Part shown: positions 33,707-43,500 of the stretch, piece by piece
Layout: each line of letters begins with the position of its first letter
How positions within the stretch are numbered: the stretch's first letter is position 1
NCBI RefSeq assembly: GCF_016909015.1
Contig: NZ_JAFBFA010000017.1
Coordinates: 31,542 to 95,541 of the forward strand
Direction of reading: 5' to 3'
Source: Gracilibacillus alcaliphilus
GTDB taxonomy: Bacteria > Bacillota > Bacilli > Bacillales > Amphibacillaceae
DNA length: 64,000 nucleotides
The notes under the pieces: generated by a model
What the model was told of the DNA's origin: nothing
The model's input: the letters and a program-made list of their open reading frames with translations, nothing else
Database searches by the model: none
Position numbers and translations under genes: made by a program

Positions 33707-35827
33707 ATGGGAAGTGTAATAAAGGTTTTTAGGCAAACGATTGCATTAATTTTCGTTTTGTTTAGCTTGTTTATTTGTTTTACATTCGAATCTCTGACAG
33801 TAGAAGCTAGCAATAAAGTGAATTATGCCCAAGATACGATTTATCAAATTGTTACGGATCGTTTTGAAGACGGAGACCCATCGAATAATCCGTCAGGGGA
33901 ATTATTCAATCCGACCGATTTGCATAAATATCATGGCGGGGATTGGCAAGGAATTATTGATAGGATAGAGGATGGCTATATTACTGATATGGGGGTTACT
34001 GCTTTATGGATTTCCCAACCAGTTGAAAATGTATATGCCGTTCATCCAAATGGCTATACCTCGTACCATGGTTATTGGGCGAGAGATTATAAAAAAACAA
34101 ACCCTTTTTATGGGGATTTTGACAAATTTGATGAATTAATCCAGATTGCCGGTCAGCATCATATAAAAATCATTATGGACTTTACGCCGAATCATTCTTC
34201 GCCTGCATTGGAAACAGATCCTGATTATGCAGAGAATGGAGCAGTATATGATAATGGTCATCTAATCAGCAAATATTCTGACGATTCTTTAGGTGTTTTT
34301 CATCATAATGGAGGAACTGATTTTTCTACATATGAAGATGGCATATATAGAAACCTTTATGATTTAGCAGACTATAACCTTCAGAATGAAGCAATGGATC
34401 AATATCTCAAGGAATCGATTGAATTATGGCTGGATAAGGGAATTGCTGGAATAAGGGTAGATGCTGTTAAGCATATGCCGCAAGGATGGCAGGAAACATT
34501 GGTCAATCATGTTTACTCTCATGAACCAGTTTTCACGTTTGGGGAATGGTTTCTCGGAGAAGGTGAAATCGATCCAAGAAATCATTATTTTGCCAATGAG
34601 AGTGGAATGAGTCTGCTGGATTTTCAGTATGGCCAGCAAATTAGGTCTGTATTAATGACACAACAGGAGGATTGGCTCGATTTCCATGAGATGATTGAAC
34701 AAACAGCTGCCAGTTATCATGTGGTAATCGATCAGGTAACATTTATTGATAACCATGATATGAGTAGATTTCATAAAGACGGAGAGCCAGAAATAAATAC
34801 CGAAATGGCTTTAGCAGTGTTATTAACCTCTAGAGGCGTGCCAACTATTTATTATGGGACAGAGCAATATATGACTGGGGAGACAGACCCAGAAAATAGA
34901 AAAATGATGACTAACTTTGATGATTCGACAACTGCCTATCAGATCATTAGTAAACTGGCTCATCTTCGTCAAGATAATTTGGCGCTTGGTTATGGGGATA
35001 CAACAGAGCGCTGGATAAATGAAGATGTCTATATATATGAAAGAAGTTTTGGTAATCATGTTGTTGTTACTGCAGTAAACAGCGGGGATGTTGATTATAC
35101 TATTAATAATTTGGTTACCGCTTTACCTGAAGGAAACTATGAGGATGTCTTAGATGGTCTTTTGAATGGTCAGTCCATTCAGGTTGGCACAAATGGTGCA
35201 GTAAATAATTTTGTGCTGCAAGCTAATGAAGCAGCTGTTTGGGAAGTTTCCAACAATGCAGATAATCCCTTGATAGGGCAAGTTGGTCCTATGGCAGGAC
35301 AACCGGGGAACAGTATTACAATAAGCGGTGAAGGCTTTGGAACAACGGAAGGGAACGTTTATTTTGGTACGGAAACTGTTTCGATCGCCTCTTGGAATGA
35401 TCAGGAAATTGTTATTGAAATTCCAGATATATCTAGTGGTCGATATGATATTCAGGTGATGACGGCAGATCAGCAAGAGAGCAATTTATATCCCAACTTT
35501 GAAGTTTTAACCAATCATCAGCTTTCCGTTCGATTTAAAGTGGAAGAGGCGTATACTGATTATGGAACAGAAATTTATTTAGTTGGCAATACACAAGAAT
35601 TAGGAAATTGGGATCCAGAGCAAGCAATAGGTCCATTCTTTAATGAAATTATGGAGATTTATCCGAATTGGTACTACGATGTGAGTGTACCTGCTGACCA
35701 GCAGCTAGAATATAAGTTTATTAAAAAGGATGGAGCAGGTAATATCGTGTGGGAAAGTGGACCGAACCACACCTATACCGTACCTGAGAGTGGGACAGAT
35801 ACGGTTACTACAAATTGGAGAAATTGA
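33707..35827 (+). CDS. cgt: Cyclomaltodextrin glucanotransferase (CGTase), secreted
   Basis: Converts starch to cyclodextrins by transglycosylation, outside the cell (EC 2.4.1.19). 706 residues, close to the usual 680-720. Signal peptide about 1-34 (cut near VEA/SNK). Domains A/B to about 430, C, an IPT/TIG D domain (IGQVGPMAGQPGNSITISGEGF) and a C-terminal CBM20 starch-binding E domain. Catalytic residues: D252 (GIRVDAVKHM), E280 (FTFGEWFLG) and D351 (FIDNHDMSRF). Tyr218 in NLYDLADYN matches the central Tyr195 that marks cyclodextrin formers. The B-domain loop before FHHNGGTDF is some eight residues shorter than in Bacillus circulans. GAGAGGG precedes the ATG. Confidence 0.94.
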   Translation: MGSVIKVFRQTIALIFVLFSLFICFTFESLTVEASNKVNYAQDTIYQIVTDRFEDGDPSNNPSGELFNPTDLHKYHGGDWQGIIDRIEDGYITDMGVTALWISQPVENVYAVHPNGYTSYHGYWARDYKKTNPFYGDFDKFDELIQIAGQHHIKIIMDFTPNHSSPALETDPDYAENGAVYDNGHLISKYSDDSLGVFHHNGGTDFSTYEDGIYRNLYDLADYNLQNEAMDQYLKESIELWLDKGIAGIRVDAVKHMPQGWQETLVNHVYSHEPVFTFGEWFLGEGEIDPRNHYFANESGMSLLDFQYGQQIRSVLMTQQEDWLDFHEMIEQTAASYHVVIDQVTFIDNHDMSRFHKDGEPEINTEMALAVLLTSRGVPTIYYGTEQYMTGETDPENRKMMTNFDDSTTAYQIISKLAHLRQDNLALGYGDTTERWINEDVYIYERSFGNHVVVTAVNSGDVDYTINNLVTALPEGNYEDVLDGLLNGQSIQVGTNGAVNNFVLQANEAAVWEVSNNADNPLIGQVGPMAGQPGNSITISGEGFGTTEGNVYFGTETVSIASWNDQEIVIEIPDISSGRYDIQVMTADQQESNLYPNFEVLTNHQLSVRFKVEEAYTDYGTEIYLVGNTQELGNWDPEQAIGPFFNEIMEIYPNWYYDVSVPADQQLEYKFIKKDGAGNIVWESGPNHTYTVPESGTDTVTTNWRN

Positions 35828-35853
35828 TGTGCCGGGCAATGCTTTTTGTATAA

Positions 35854-35885
35854 AAACAACCCCATCTACTGATATGGGGTTGTTT
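35854..35885 (+). terminator. Terminator of the CGTase gene
   Basis: AAACAACCCCAT and ATGGGGTTGTTT arms around CTACTGAT; its stem core is the same as in the leader hairpin at 33611-33650. Confidence 0.85.
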
Positions 35886-36008
35886 CTATTTTGGATCGAT
35901 ATTTCCTGTTTTATCATCTGTAAAGAAAGCAAGTCCCACTAATTAGGCGTTGTGATATGGTCGCAACAGGGGCTTTCTATATATCTAATGAATAAAGGAG
36001 AATGTCAA

Positions 36009-37760
36009 ATGATTATCGAAGCTATCAAACACAGAGCAATGAATCCATACTTATATGCAAGGAATAAAGATACAGTAGATATTTTATTGGAAACCAAAAA
36101 GGATGATATGGAAAGGATAGTTTTGATTTATGCTGATCCATATGACTTTAAAGGAAAAAAGTGGCAGTATCAAAAGCAGGAAATGGTGAAAACAGGCACC
36201 ACTTCACAAACAGATTATTGGAGGATATCTGTGACACCAGAATTTAGAAGGCTTCGTTATGGCTTTGAGTGTATAGATAAAAAGAAAGAAAAAGTGTTTG
36301 TCACAGAGCGTGGCCATTATGACACACTTCCTGCCGATATAGGAAACTTCTTTTGTTTCCCGTATTTGCATGAGGCTGATGTCTTTCAGGCTCCGGAATG
36401 GGTGAAAGATACGGTTTGGTATCAAATCTTCCCAGAACGTTTTGCCAATGGGGATGCTTCCTTAAACCCGAAAGGCACATTGCCATGGGGAAGTGAGGAG
36501 CCTGCACCTGACAATTTTTTTGGCGGTGACTTTCAAGGAGTTATCGATCATTTAGATTATTTGGAAGATTTAGGGGTTAATGGTCTATATTTTACGCCAA
36601 TTTTCAAGGCATATTCCAATCATAAGTATGATACGATCGATTATTTGGAGATTGACCCGCAATTTGGTGATAAAGACACCTTCCGTCAATTGGTGAAGGA
36701 ATGTCATAAACGCGGTATCAAGGTTATGTTAGATGCGGTATTTAATCATAGCGGCTTTTATTTTGCTCCGTTTCAGGATGTCTTAAAAAACCAAGAAAAA
36801 TCACGCTATAAGGATTGGTTTCATATATGGGATTTTCCTGTACAGGCAAAAGGGAAACCAAATTATGATGCGTTTGGTTTTGTGGCCAGTATGCCGAAAT
36901 TAAATACTGCCAATCCTGAGGTGAAGAAATATCTATTAGATGTGGCAGCATATTGGATAGATGAATTTGATATTGACGGGTGGCGCTTGGATGTAGCGAA
37001 TGAAATAGACCATGCCTTTTGGCGTGATTTTCGTCAAGTGGTAAAAGCCGTTAAACCGGATGCATACATTCTTGGCGAGATTTGGCATGATTCGATGAAA
37101 TGGCTCCAGGGCGATCAATTCGATGCCGTGATGAACTACCCATTTACAAATGGAGCAGTGGAATTTTTTGCGAAACAGACGATGGACGGTCAGGCATTTA
37201 TTGACACGATTACTAAGGTATTGCATATGTATCCGCAGAATGTGAACGAGGTTGCCTTTAATTTACTGGATAGTCATGATACACCTCGAATCTTGACAGA
37301 AGCAAAAGGGCATAAAGAACGCATCAAATTATTATATTTATTCCAGCTTTCTTTTATTGGATCTCCTTGTATTTATTATGGGGATGAGATAGGGATGGAT
37401 GGAGAGAATGATCCAGGTTGCCGTAAGTGTATGGTATGGGAGGAAGACAAGCAAGACCGAGACTTGTTTGCTTTTGTTCAGCAATTAATCAGACTAAGAA
37501 AAGAGATACCTGCCTTTGGCAATCAATCTAATTTTCGATTTATTGGTAACGAAGATTCAGCAATAGCTTACCAAAAGGAGACTGAACAAGCTACATTGAT
37601 TTTTGTGTTAAATAATGGAGAAGAGCCTCAAAAGATAGAGATCGCACCTTTGGCAGGTGAGGAAGCAACAGAACTATTCAGCGGAAAAGAGATTGCGTTT
37701 TCTAACCAAGGGGTTGTAGAGGTAGAAGGGTATGGCTTTCGTTGTTTTCATCTGAATTAG
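36009..37760 (+). CDS. Cyclomaltodextrinase / neopullulanase (GH13_20)
   Basis: Cytoplasmic enzyme that opens cyclodextrins and cuts maltodextrins or pullulan. 583 residues. N-terminal CBM34-type domain about 1-120, then the TIM barrel. The region V motif MPKLN (295-299) is the GH13_20 mark. Catalytic residues: D328 (GWRLDVANEIDH), E357 (ILGEIWHD) and D424 (LDSHDTPRI). No signal peptide. AAAGGAG precedes ATG 36009 by eight bases; a longer frame from 35952 is unsupported. It is downstream of the CGTase terminator, so probably has its own promoter near 35900-35990. It uses the products imported by the adjacent transporter. Confidence 0.93.
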   Translation: MIIEAIKHRAMNPYLYARNKDTVDILLETKKDDMERIVLIYADPYDFKGKKWQYQKQEMVKTGTTSQTDYWRISVTPEFRRLRYGFECIDKKKEKVFVTERGHYDTLPADIGNFFCFPYLHEADVFQAPEWVKDTVWYQIFPERFANGDASLNPKGTLPWGSEEPAPDNFFGGDFQGVIDHLDYLEDLGVNGLYFTPIFKAYSNHKYDTIDYLEIDPQFGDKDTFRQLVKECHKRGIKVMLDAVFNHSGFYFAPFQDVLKNQEKSRYKDWFHIWDFPVQAKGKPNYDAFGFVASMPKLNTANPEVKKYLLDVAAYWIDEFDIDGWRLDVANEIDHAFWRDFRQVVKAVKPDAYILGEIWHDSMKWLQGDQFDAVMNYPFTNGAVEFFAKQTMDGQAFIDTITKVLHMYPQNVNEVAFNLLDSHDTPRILTEAKGHKERIKLLYLFQLSFIGSPCIYYGDEIGMDGENDPGCRKCMVWEEDKQDRDLFAFVQQLIRLRKEIPAFGNQSNFRFIGNEDSAIAYQKETEQATLIFVLNNGEEPQKIEIAPLAGEEATELFSGKEIAFSNQGVVEVEGYGFRCFHLN

Positions 37761-37762
37761 AT

Positions 37763-37797
37763 AAAAGGCTTGCCCTCTACGAAGGCAAGCCTTTTAA
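37763..37797 (+). terminator. Terminator of the cyclomaltodextrinase gene
   Basis: AAAAGGCTTGCC and GGCAAGCCTTTT arms with an eight-base loop. Confidence 0.92.
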
Positions 37798-37934
37798 TTT
37801 ATCTCAGTGTAACTGGCTGATTGGTTCGACTAATATTCAATGGAGATGGACAGACTAAGTTCGCGACGTCCTGTCACAACGTCTCCACTAGTCGTCCTGT
37901 GCGTTGACTCCCCACTGATCGAAGTTTCCCTTTA
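37798..37934. repeat. Dispersed repeat, family A copy
   Basis: CTCAGTGTAACTGG, CAGACTAAGTTCGCGACG, CACTAGTCGTCCTGTGCG and CCCCACTGATCGAAGTTTC follow the same order as in copy 1 at 11740-11917; outer arms are degenerate. Confidence 0.75.
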
Positions 37935-38012
37935 TTGCTTTGCTTCATATCCTGCAGCAAAAATAGCAACTAGAAATGTAATACAGACACCGATGACCAA
38001 TGCAACACCCAT
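37932..38012 (-). CDS. 26-residue single-span membrane protein
   Basis: Starts MGVALVIGVCITFLVAIF and ends GYEAKQ: one hydrophobic helix of about 19 residues with a short hydrophilic tail. An excellent ribosome site, AAAGGAGG, lies eight bases before the ATG, and the frame is uninterrupted to TAA. Similar tiny proteins in Bacillaceae are regulatory or oxidase subunits; I cannot assign this one. It lies between the cyclomaltodextrinase and prkA genes, on the opposite strand. Confidence 0.65.
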   Translation of the reverse strand: MGVALVIGVCITFLVAIFAAGYEAKQ

Positions 38013-38332
38013 AGAAATATCCTCCTTTATTTAGCTTTCCACATGTATTATGTACAGTTTATCACAGTGCAGCCATTCGTAAACCTATTCTCTGATATAG
38101 GTCTGAATAAGTGGAACCGACCATTAACACTCTGATAAGTTTTGCTGATCGTTTATCATCAAGAAAAGCCCTTGATGATGGAAGTCTTATGTTATGGTTA
38201 CCTCTCACTATTATACCTAAATCCTGTTTGTTTGTGAAGTCATGATTTCTACTCATTATTTCCTAGCTGATCACATACATTTTAGATATAGCATCAAGCA
38301 CAAAAGGGTTCACAAGACTGGGAGGTTGTTTA

Positions 38333-40228
38333 ATGGAAATCTTGAAAAAGGCACAACAATATCGTGAATCGCAACAGGCTTTAAGGTGGGAAGGAACCTT
38401 TTTAGAATATCTGGAGTTATTAAAGGAAAAGCCTTATTTAGCGCAATCGGCGCATTCACGTATATACCAGATGATAAAGGATCAAGGGGTGGAAGAGGAA
38501 AATGGGGTGCGGCGGTATAAGTTCTTCAGTAATGAATTATTTGGTTTAGAAGAAGCACTGGAGAAATTAGTGGAGGAATATTTTCATCCTGCAGCTAAGC
38601 GTCTGGATGTAAAGAAACGAATTCTACTCCTGATGGGGCCTGTCAGTGGAGGGAAATCAACCCTAGTGACTATGTTAAAAAGAGGGCTGGAACAATATAG
38701 TTTGACAGATCGGGGAGCGGTTTATGCCATTAAAGATTGTCCTATGCATGAGAATCCCCTGCATCTTATTCCTGCCCATCTCCGTCCTGAGTTTGAACAA
38801 GAATTCGGGATTAAAATTGAAGGCAGTCTTTCGCCATTAAATCGTCTCCATTTAGAAGAGAATTATGATGGCCGGATTGAAGATGTGTTAGTGGAAAGAA
38901 TCTTTTTCTCTGAAGATAATCGTACAGGGATCGGCACCTTTAGCCCATCTGATCCGAAATCACAGGATATTGCTGATTTAACAGGTTCCATCGATTTTTC
39001 TACGATTGCCACCTATGGTTCAGAGTCAGATCCGCGTGCCTATCGATTCGACGGCGAATTAAACAAGGCCAACCGAGGTCTGATGGAGTTTCAGGAAATG
39101 CTAAAATGTGATGAGAAATTTCTCTGGCATTTGCTCTCACTCACTCAAGAGGGTAATTTTAAAGCCGGGAGGTTCGCGTTAATTTCAGCTGACGAAATGA
39201 TTATTGCGCATACAAATGAAACAGAATATCGTTCATTTATCTCCAACAAAAAAAATGAGGCTTTGCATTCCAGAATGATTGTTATGCCGATTCCCTATAA
39301 TCTAAAGCTGGACCAAGAAGAGCGGATTTATCAGAAAATGATTGAAGAAAGTGATATTGAGGATGTCCATATTGCACCACACACATTAAAAATTGCTGCG
39401 ATGTTTACGATTTTAACTCGTCTGAAGGAATCAAAACAGAATCAAATCAGCCTTTTGAAAAAACTCTATCTATATAATGAACAGGATGTAGAGGGTTTTA
39501 GTGAACAAGATGTTCATGCTTTGAAGAAGGAATACTCTGATGAGGGAATGTCAGGGATTGATCCAAGATATGTTATTAATCGGATTTCATCGACGATCAT
39601 CCGTAAAGAAATGCAAGCCATTAACGCCTTGGATGTTTTGCGGTCTTTGAAGGATGGGTTAGATGATCATGCTTCCATCACCAAAGAACAGAAAGAAAAT
39701 TATTTGGATTTTATTTCGATTGCCCGAAAAGAGTACGACGAATTGGCAAAGAAAGAAGTACAGAAGGCATTTGTATACTCTTATGAAGAGTCGGCTAAGA
39801 CATTAATGGATAATTATTTAGACAATGTCGAAGCATTTTGTAATAAGACAAAACTAGAGGATCCTTTGACTGGAGAAGAAATGCAGCCAGATGAGAAGCT
39901 GATGCGTTCGATTGAGGAACAAATAGGTATTTCTGAAAATGCCAAAAAGTCCTTTAGAGAAGAAATCTTAATTCGTATTTCTGCCTATGCACGTAAAGGC
40001 AAGAAATTTAATTATCAATCCCATGAACGCTTGCGAGAAGCGATTCAAAAGAAATTATTTGCCGATCTAAAGGATGTAGTCAAGATTACCACATCTACCA
40101 AAACACCAGATGAGCGCCAATTAAAGAAAATGAATGAAGTCGTCGCTACATTAGTAGAAGAATATGGTTACACTACCCAGTCTGCGAATGATTTATTGAG
40201 GTATGTGGGTAGTCTGCTGAATCGATAG
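38333..40228 (+). CDS. prkA: PrkA serine protein kinase / AAA+ protein
   Basis: Cytoplasmic PrkA of 631 residues, the family length. The AAA+ part has Walker A GPVSGGKST near residue 104 and the motif IKDCPMHENPLHLIP; the C-terminal PrkA domain follows with KFNYQSHERLREAIQ. In Bacillus it is expressed in sporulation and affects sigmaK-dependent genes, acting as kinase or protease. The ATG follows GGGAGG. The usual partners yhbH and spoVR are not adjacent. It ends in a strong terminator, so it is a single gene. Confidence 0.95.
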   Translation: MEILKKAQQYRESQQALRWEGTFLEYLELLKEKPYLAQSAHSRIYQMIKDQGVEEENGVRRYKFFSNELFGLEEALEKLVEEYFHPAAKRLDVKKRILLLMGPVSGGKSTLVTMLKRGLEQYSLTDRGAVYAIKDCPMHENPLHLIPAHLRPEFEQEFGIKIEGSLSPLNRLHLEENYDGRIEDVLVERIFFSEDNRTGIGTFSPSDPKSQDIADLTGSIDFSTIATYGSESDPRAYRFDGELNKANRGLMEFQEMLKCDEKFLWHLLSLTQEGNFKAGRFALISADEMIIAHTNETEYRSFISNKKNEALHSRMIVMPIPYNLKLDQEERIYQKMIEESDIEDVHIAPHTLKIAAMFTILTRLKESKQNQISLLKKLYLYNEQDVEGFSEQDVHALKKEYSDEGMSGIDPRYVINRISSTIIRKEMQAINALDVLRSLKDGLDDHASITKEQKENYLDFISIARKEYDELAKKEVQKAFVYSYEESAKTLMDNYLDNVEAFCNKTKLEDPLTGEEMQPDEKLMRSIEEQIGISENAKKSFREEILIRISAYARKGKKFNYQSHERLREAIQKKLFADLKDVVKITTSTKTPDERQLKKMNEVVATLVEEYGYTTQSANDLLRYVGSLLNR

Positions 40229-40239
40229 GAACAAAAGGG

Positions 40240-40283
40240 AACTGCTGTACCATCAAATATCTGATGGTACAGCAGTTTTTTTT
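40240..40283 (+). terminator. Terminator of prkA
   Basis: AACTGCTGTACCATCA and TGATGGTACAGCAGTT arms with a short loop and a run of eight Ts. Confidence 0.95.
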
Positions 40284-40545
40284 GGCCAAAATTTATCCCA
40301 GGGCAAACGTCCGTAAGATCCACTTGTATATTCGTTTCCTATCCTGGAACAGACATCTCATTTGTTAAGCAAGGAATAAAAAGCTGAACTGATTTTTCAA
40401 AAACCTCTCCACCCCCTTGCTCCATCTATTCATTTTTTTTAGCGGAAAGGTTGATCTCAATCTGTGTGTATGCAGGTATAATTGATGAAAATGAATCAGT
40501 GAAGGCGATATGAAGCTATCATAAATGAAAGGGAAGGAGTATACT

Positions 40546-43500
40546 ATGCCGAGAAAGAAACTGTTAGCTAGTTCATTAGTTGTATTGTTAGTTGGTATTA
40601 TTGCAGCAATTGTTTATACAGCTAATAATTCAATGAAAGCGGAGCAAATAGATGCAGACCAGCCAAAGGATACCTTCTCAGAAAAAGCAGCGCCCAGTGC
40701 AGGAAATGAAAATCATCAACTGGTACAAGTGAGCAACATAACAGGGGAGGTGTATGTAACTAAACCAGATGAGGAGAAACAAGCAGTTACTTCTAAGACA
40801 ATTTTGGAAGAAGGCGATACACTGACCACTAAGGAGAATGCTGCCGTTGAAGTTACTTTAAATGGTAATGGCAGCATGTTTATTGGTGAAAATGCAGAAG
40901 TTCTTATTGCCGAGTTAACCTCTTCTGAAGAAGGAGTGGAGATTACTTATAATCAATCAACAGGGAATTTATTGCATATGGGAGAGCATAATGATTATTA
41001 CAAAGTTAATGTTGGGACACTAAAGACGAAAGCGGAAGGCACATATTTTGTTACTTCTGTTGACCCTAATACAGGTGACAGTGCTGTATTTGTCTTTGCT
41101 GGAGCAGTCCGAGTAGGTGAACATGAAGAAGAAATAATGGCCTACCCGGCTCAACAGGTAGTGCAGCATGAAGGCGAAATGATTCTCAAAGAGATCAACC
41201 CAGATGAACTTACCAAACTGTTAGGTGATGACATTCTCAAACAGTTAATGAAAAATAAGCAAATGATAGATGAAGAGAATCGCCTCTTCTTAGAAAACTT
41301 GGAAAATGATCAGGAATTATTAGGCTACCTAGGAATCGAATCCTTGGATAAGCTGTTGGAATATCAACAGAAAATTTTTGGCATGATTACAGCTATTGCA
41401 CAAGTATTCCCTGAACAAGGCAGATTGAATGAGTCAGAATTAGCTGAGCTTATGGAGAAATATAATCAGTATATACATGCTGATGGTCAAATCAACATTA
41501 TTGGTGTACCGGATTGGGAAGTGACTTATGGTGACAGACGAAGAGAGGGGGTAGTAAAGGAAATAGAACAAAGACAAGAACGAGAAGAGCAACGCAAACA
41601 AGAGAAACAAGTACTTCAAGAACAACTGGAAGAGTTGAGACAAAGGCAACAGACCCAGCAAAATCAAGAACAACAAGCACTCCAGGATTGGCTGGAAGAA
41701 CTAAGAGAAAAACAGCGGGCCCAGCAAGATCAGGAACGACAAAGGCAAGAACAGCAGCAGGCCCGGCAAGATCAAGAACAAGAACGACATGGAGAACAAC
41801 AGCAGTCTCCACAAGATCGAGAGCAGCAAAAAGAACAACCACCACAAGAAAAGCAAGATGATAAAGAATTAACTCCACCACAAAAAGAACCTTCTGAAGA
41901 ACAACCAAAGGAGGACTATACAGCGGAGTTTAACAACATAAAAAAACAATTAATGAGTTTCACAGATATTACGATCGAATTAACAGAAGATGAACGTGTT
42001 ATCGAATTAATTTCAGATTGGCAGCGTGTGCCTCATTTATCGTATACGATCTCATCTGCTAATGAAAAGGTGGCTACTGGTGTAATGGATGGAAAACAAA
42101 TTATTCTGACACCACATGATATTGGCATTATAACCATTACCATATCAGTTAAGTTGGATAATTTGGAGGCCTCCAAACAGTTTCAGCTTCAGGTAGTAAG
42201 CCGCCCATTGTTTGGGCCGAAAAGTATCACTTTTCAAGATGAAAATCCATTGTTAAATAAAATAAATGGGGAAATTTTGATTGAAAAAGCTGCTGATGAA
42301 TCGAATATAACTGGTTATTCATTATATTGGGTGAGAGAGAATAATGAGAAAATGGGGAAACGATTAACAAACCTTAAGAAAACAGGAGAGGATTTGGTAT
42401 TTACTCTAGCGGCAGAAACAAAAATTCCAAAAGGTGCAACAGGTATATTGGCAGTCGCCCAAAATGATATCGGCGAATCAGAGGAATATGCTTATACCTC
42501 GATTCATGACTTTGCCAATCCGTGGTTAAAGGAACCGATTACGGATCAGGAAATACCTGCACAAGAGAGCCGGCATCTAGATATATCAAACGTGTTTATG
42601 GATGAGAAAGGAACAGCAATTATCTCGGAGGCAGATTATAGCTGGGAAGTATCTACAGCTGATGAGTCGATCGCTCGTGCCTATTATGATGATGGTCTTT
42701 GGCTGGAAAGTTATCATGAAGGAACAACAGAGGTAACGGTGATCTTACAAGCTGTTAAAGGTGACAAGGAACCAGTCACTACATCTTTTGCAGTAACGGT
42801 TCTTGCTCCACCAGAACCAAAACCAACTATTCCTGCAACTGGTCCGGTCTCTGTTGTATTTACCGACAAGGAACCATTAAGAGGAAAAGTGAGCGGTGAC
42901 ATAACAGTTGGGAGAGCGGAAGAGGAAGACAATTTGGATTCCTATGTCCTGTACTGGGGAAACAGTAATGGAGAACGAATCACGGAGATTGCTACGTTGG
43001 CAAAAACAGGAGAGGATATTCGTTTTACTTTTGCTGAGGTAACAGATATTCCAGAGAATGCTGAGGGCATATTGGCCGTTGTGCAAAATGATATCGGTGA
43101 ATCAGAGGAATATGCTTATACCCCTATTCACGATTTTGCTAATCCGTGGTTATACCAAGCTCTTGAAGACCAGACCGTAATGATAGGGGAGCGGAAATAT
43201 TTAGCTCACTTTGGTATTTTTAAAGATGCGGATGGAAATATCATAACCCCAACCTATGATACGCTTACGATTGAAAGTGATGATTCTAATATTGCAGACG
43301 CCTATATGGATGGCGGTAATATTATACGAGGCGGAGGGGAAGGGACGACAAGTATCACGATTACTTTAGGTAAGAATTCTGGTGATTTTGAACCTGTTTC
43401 TTATACTTTTAATGTTACGGTAAGTCCAAAGCCAGATCAGCCGCCTGCAAATGGTCCTGTAGCTTTGACATTTGAAGATAACGATTCTTTTGCTGACAAA

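Noticed and set aside
41440..41908. Long antisense frames opposite the FecR protein
   Set aside because: Leucine- and valine-rich complement of the Gln-rich low-complexity stretch; shadow frames.
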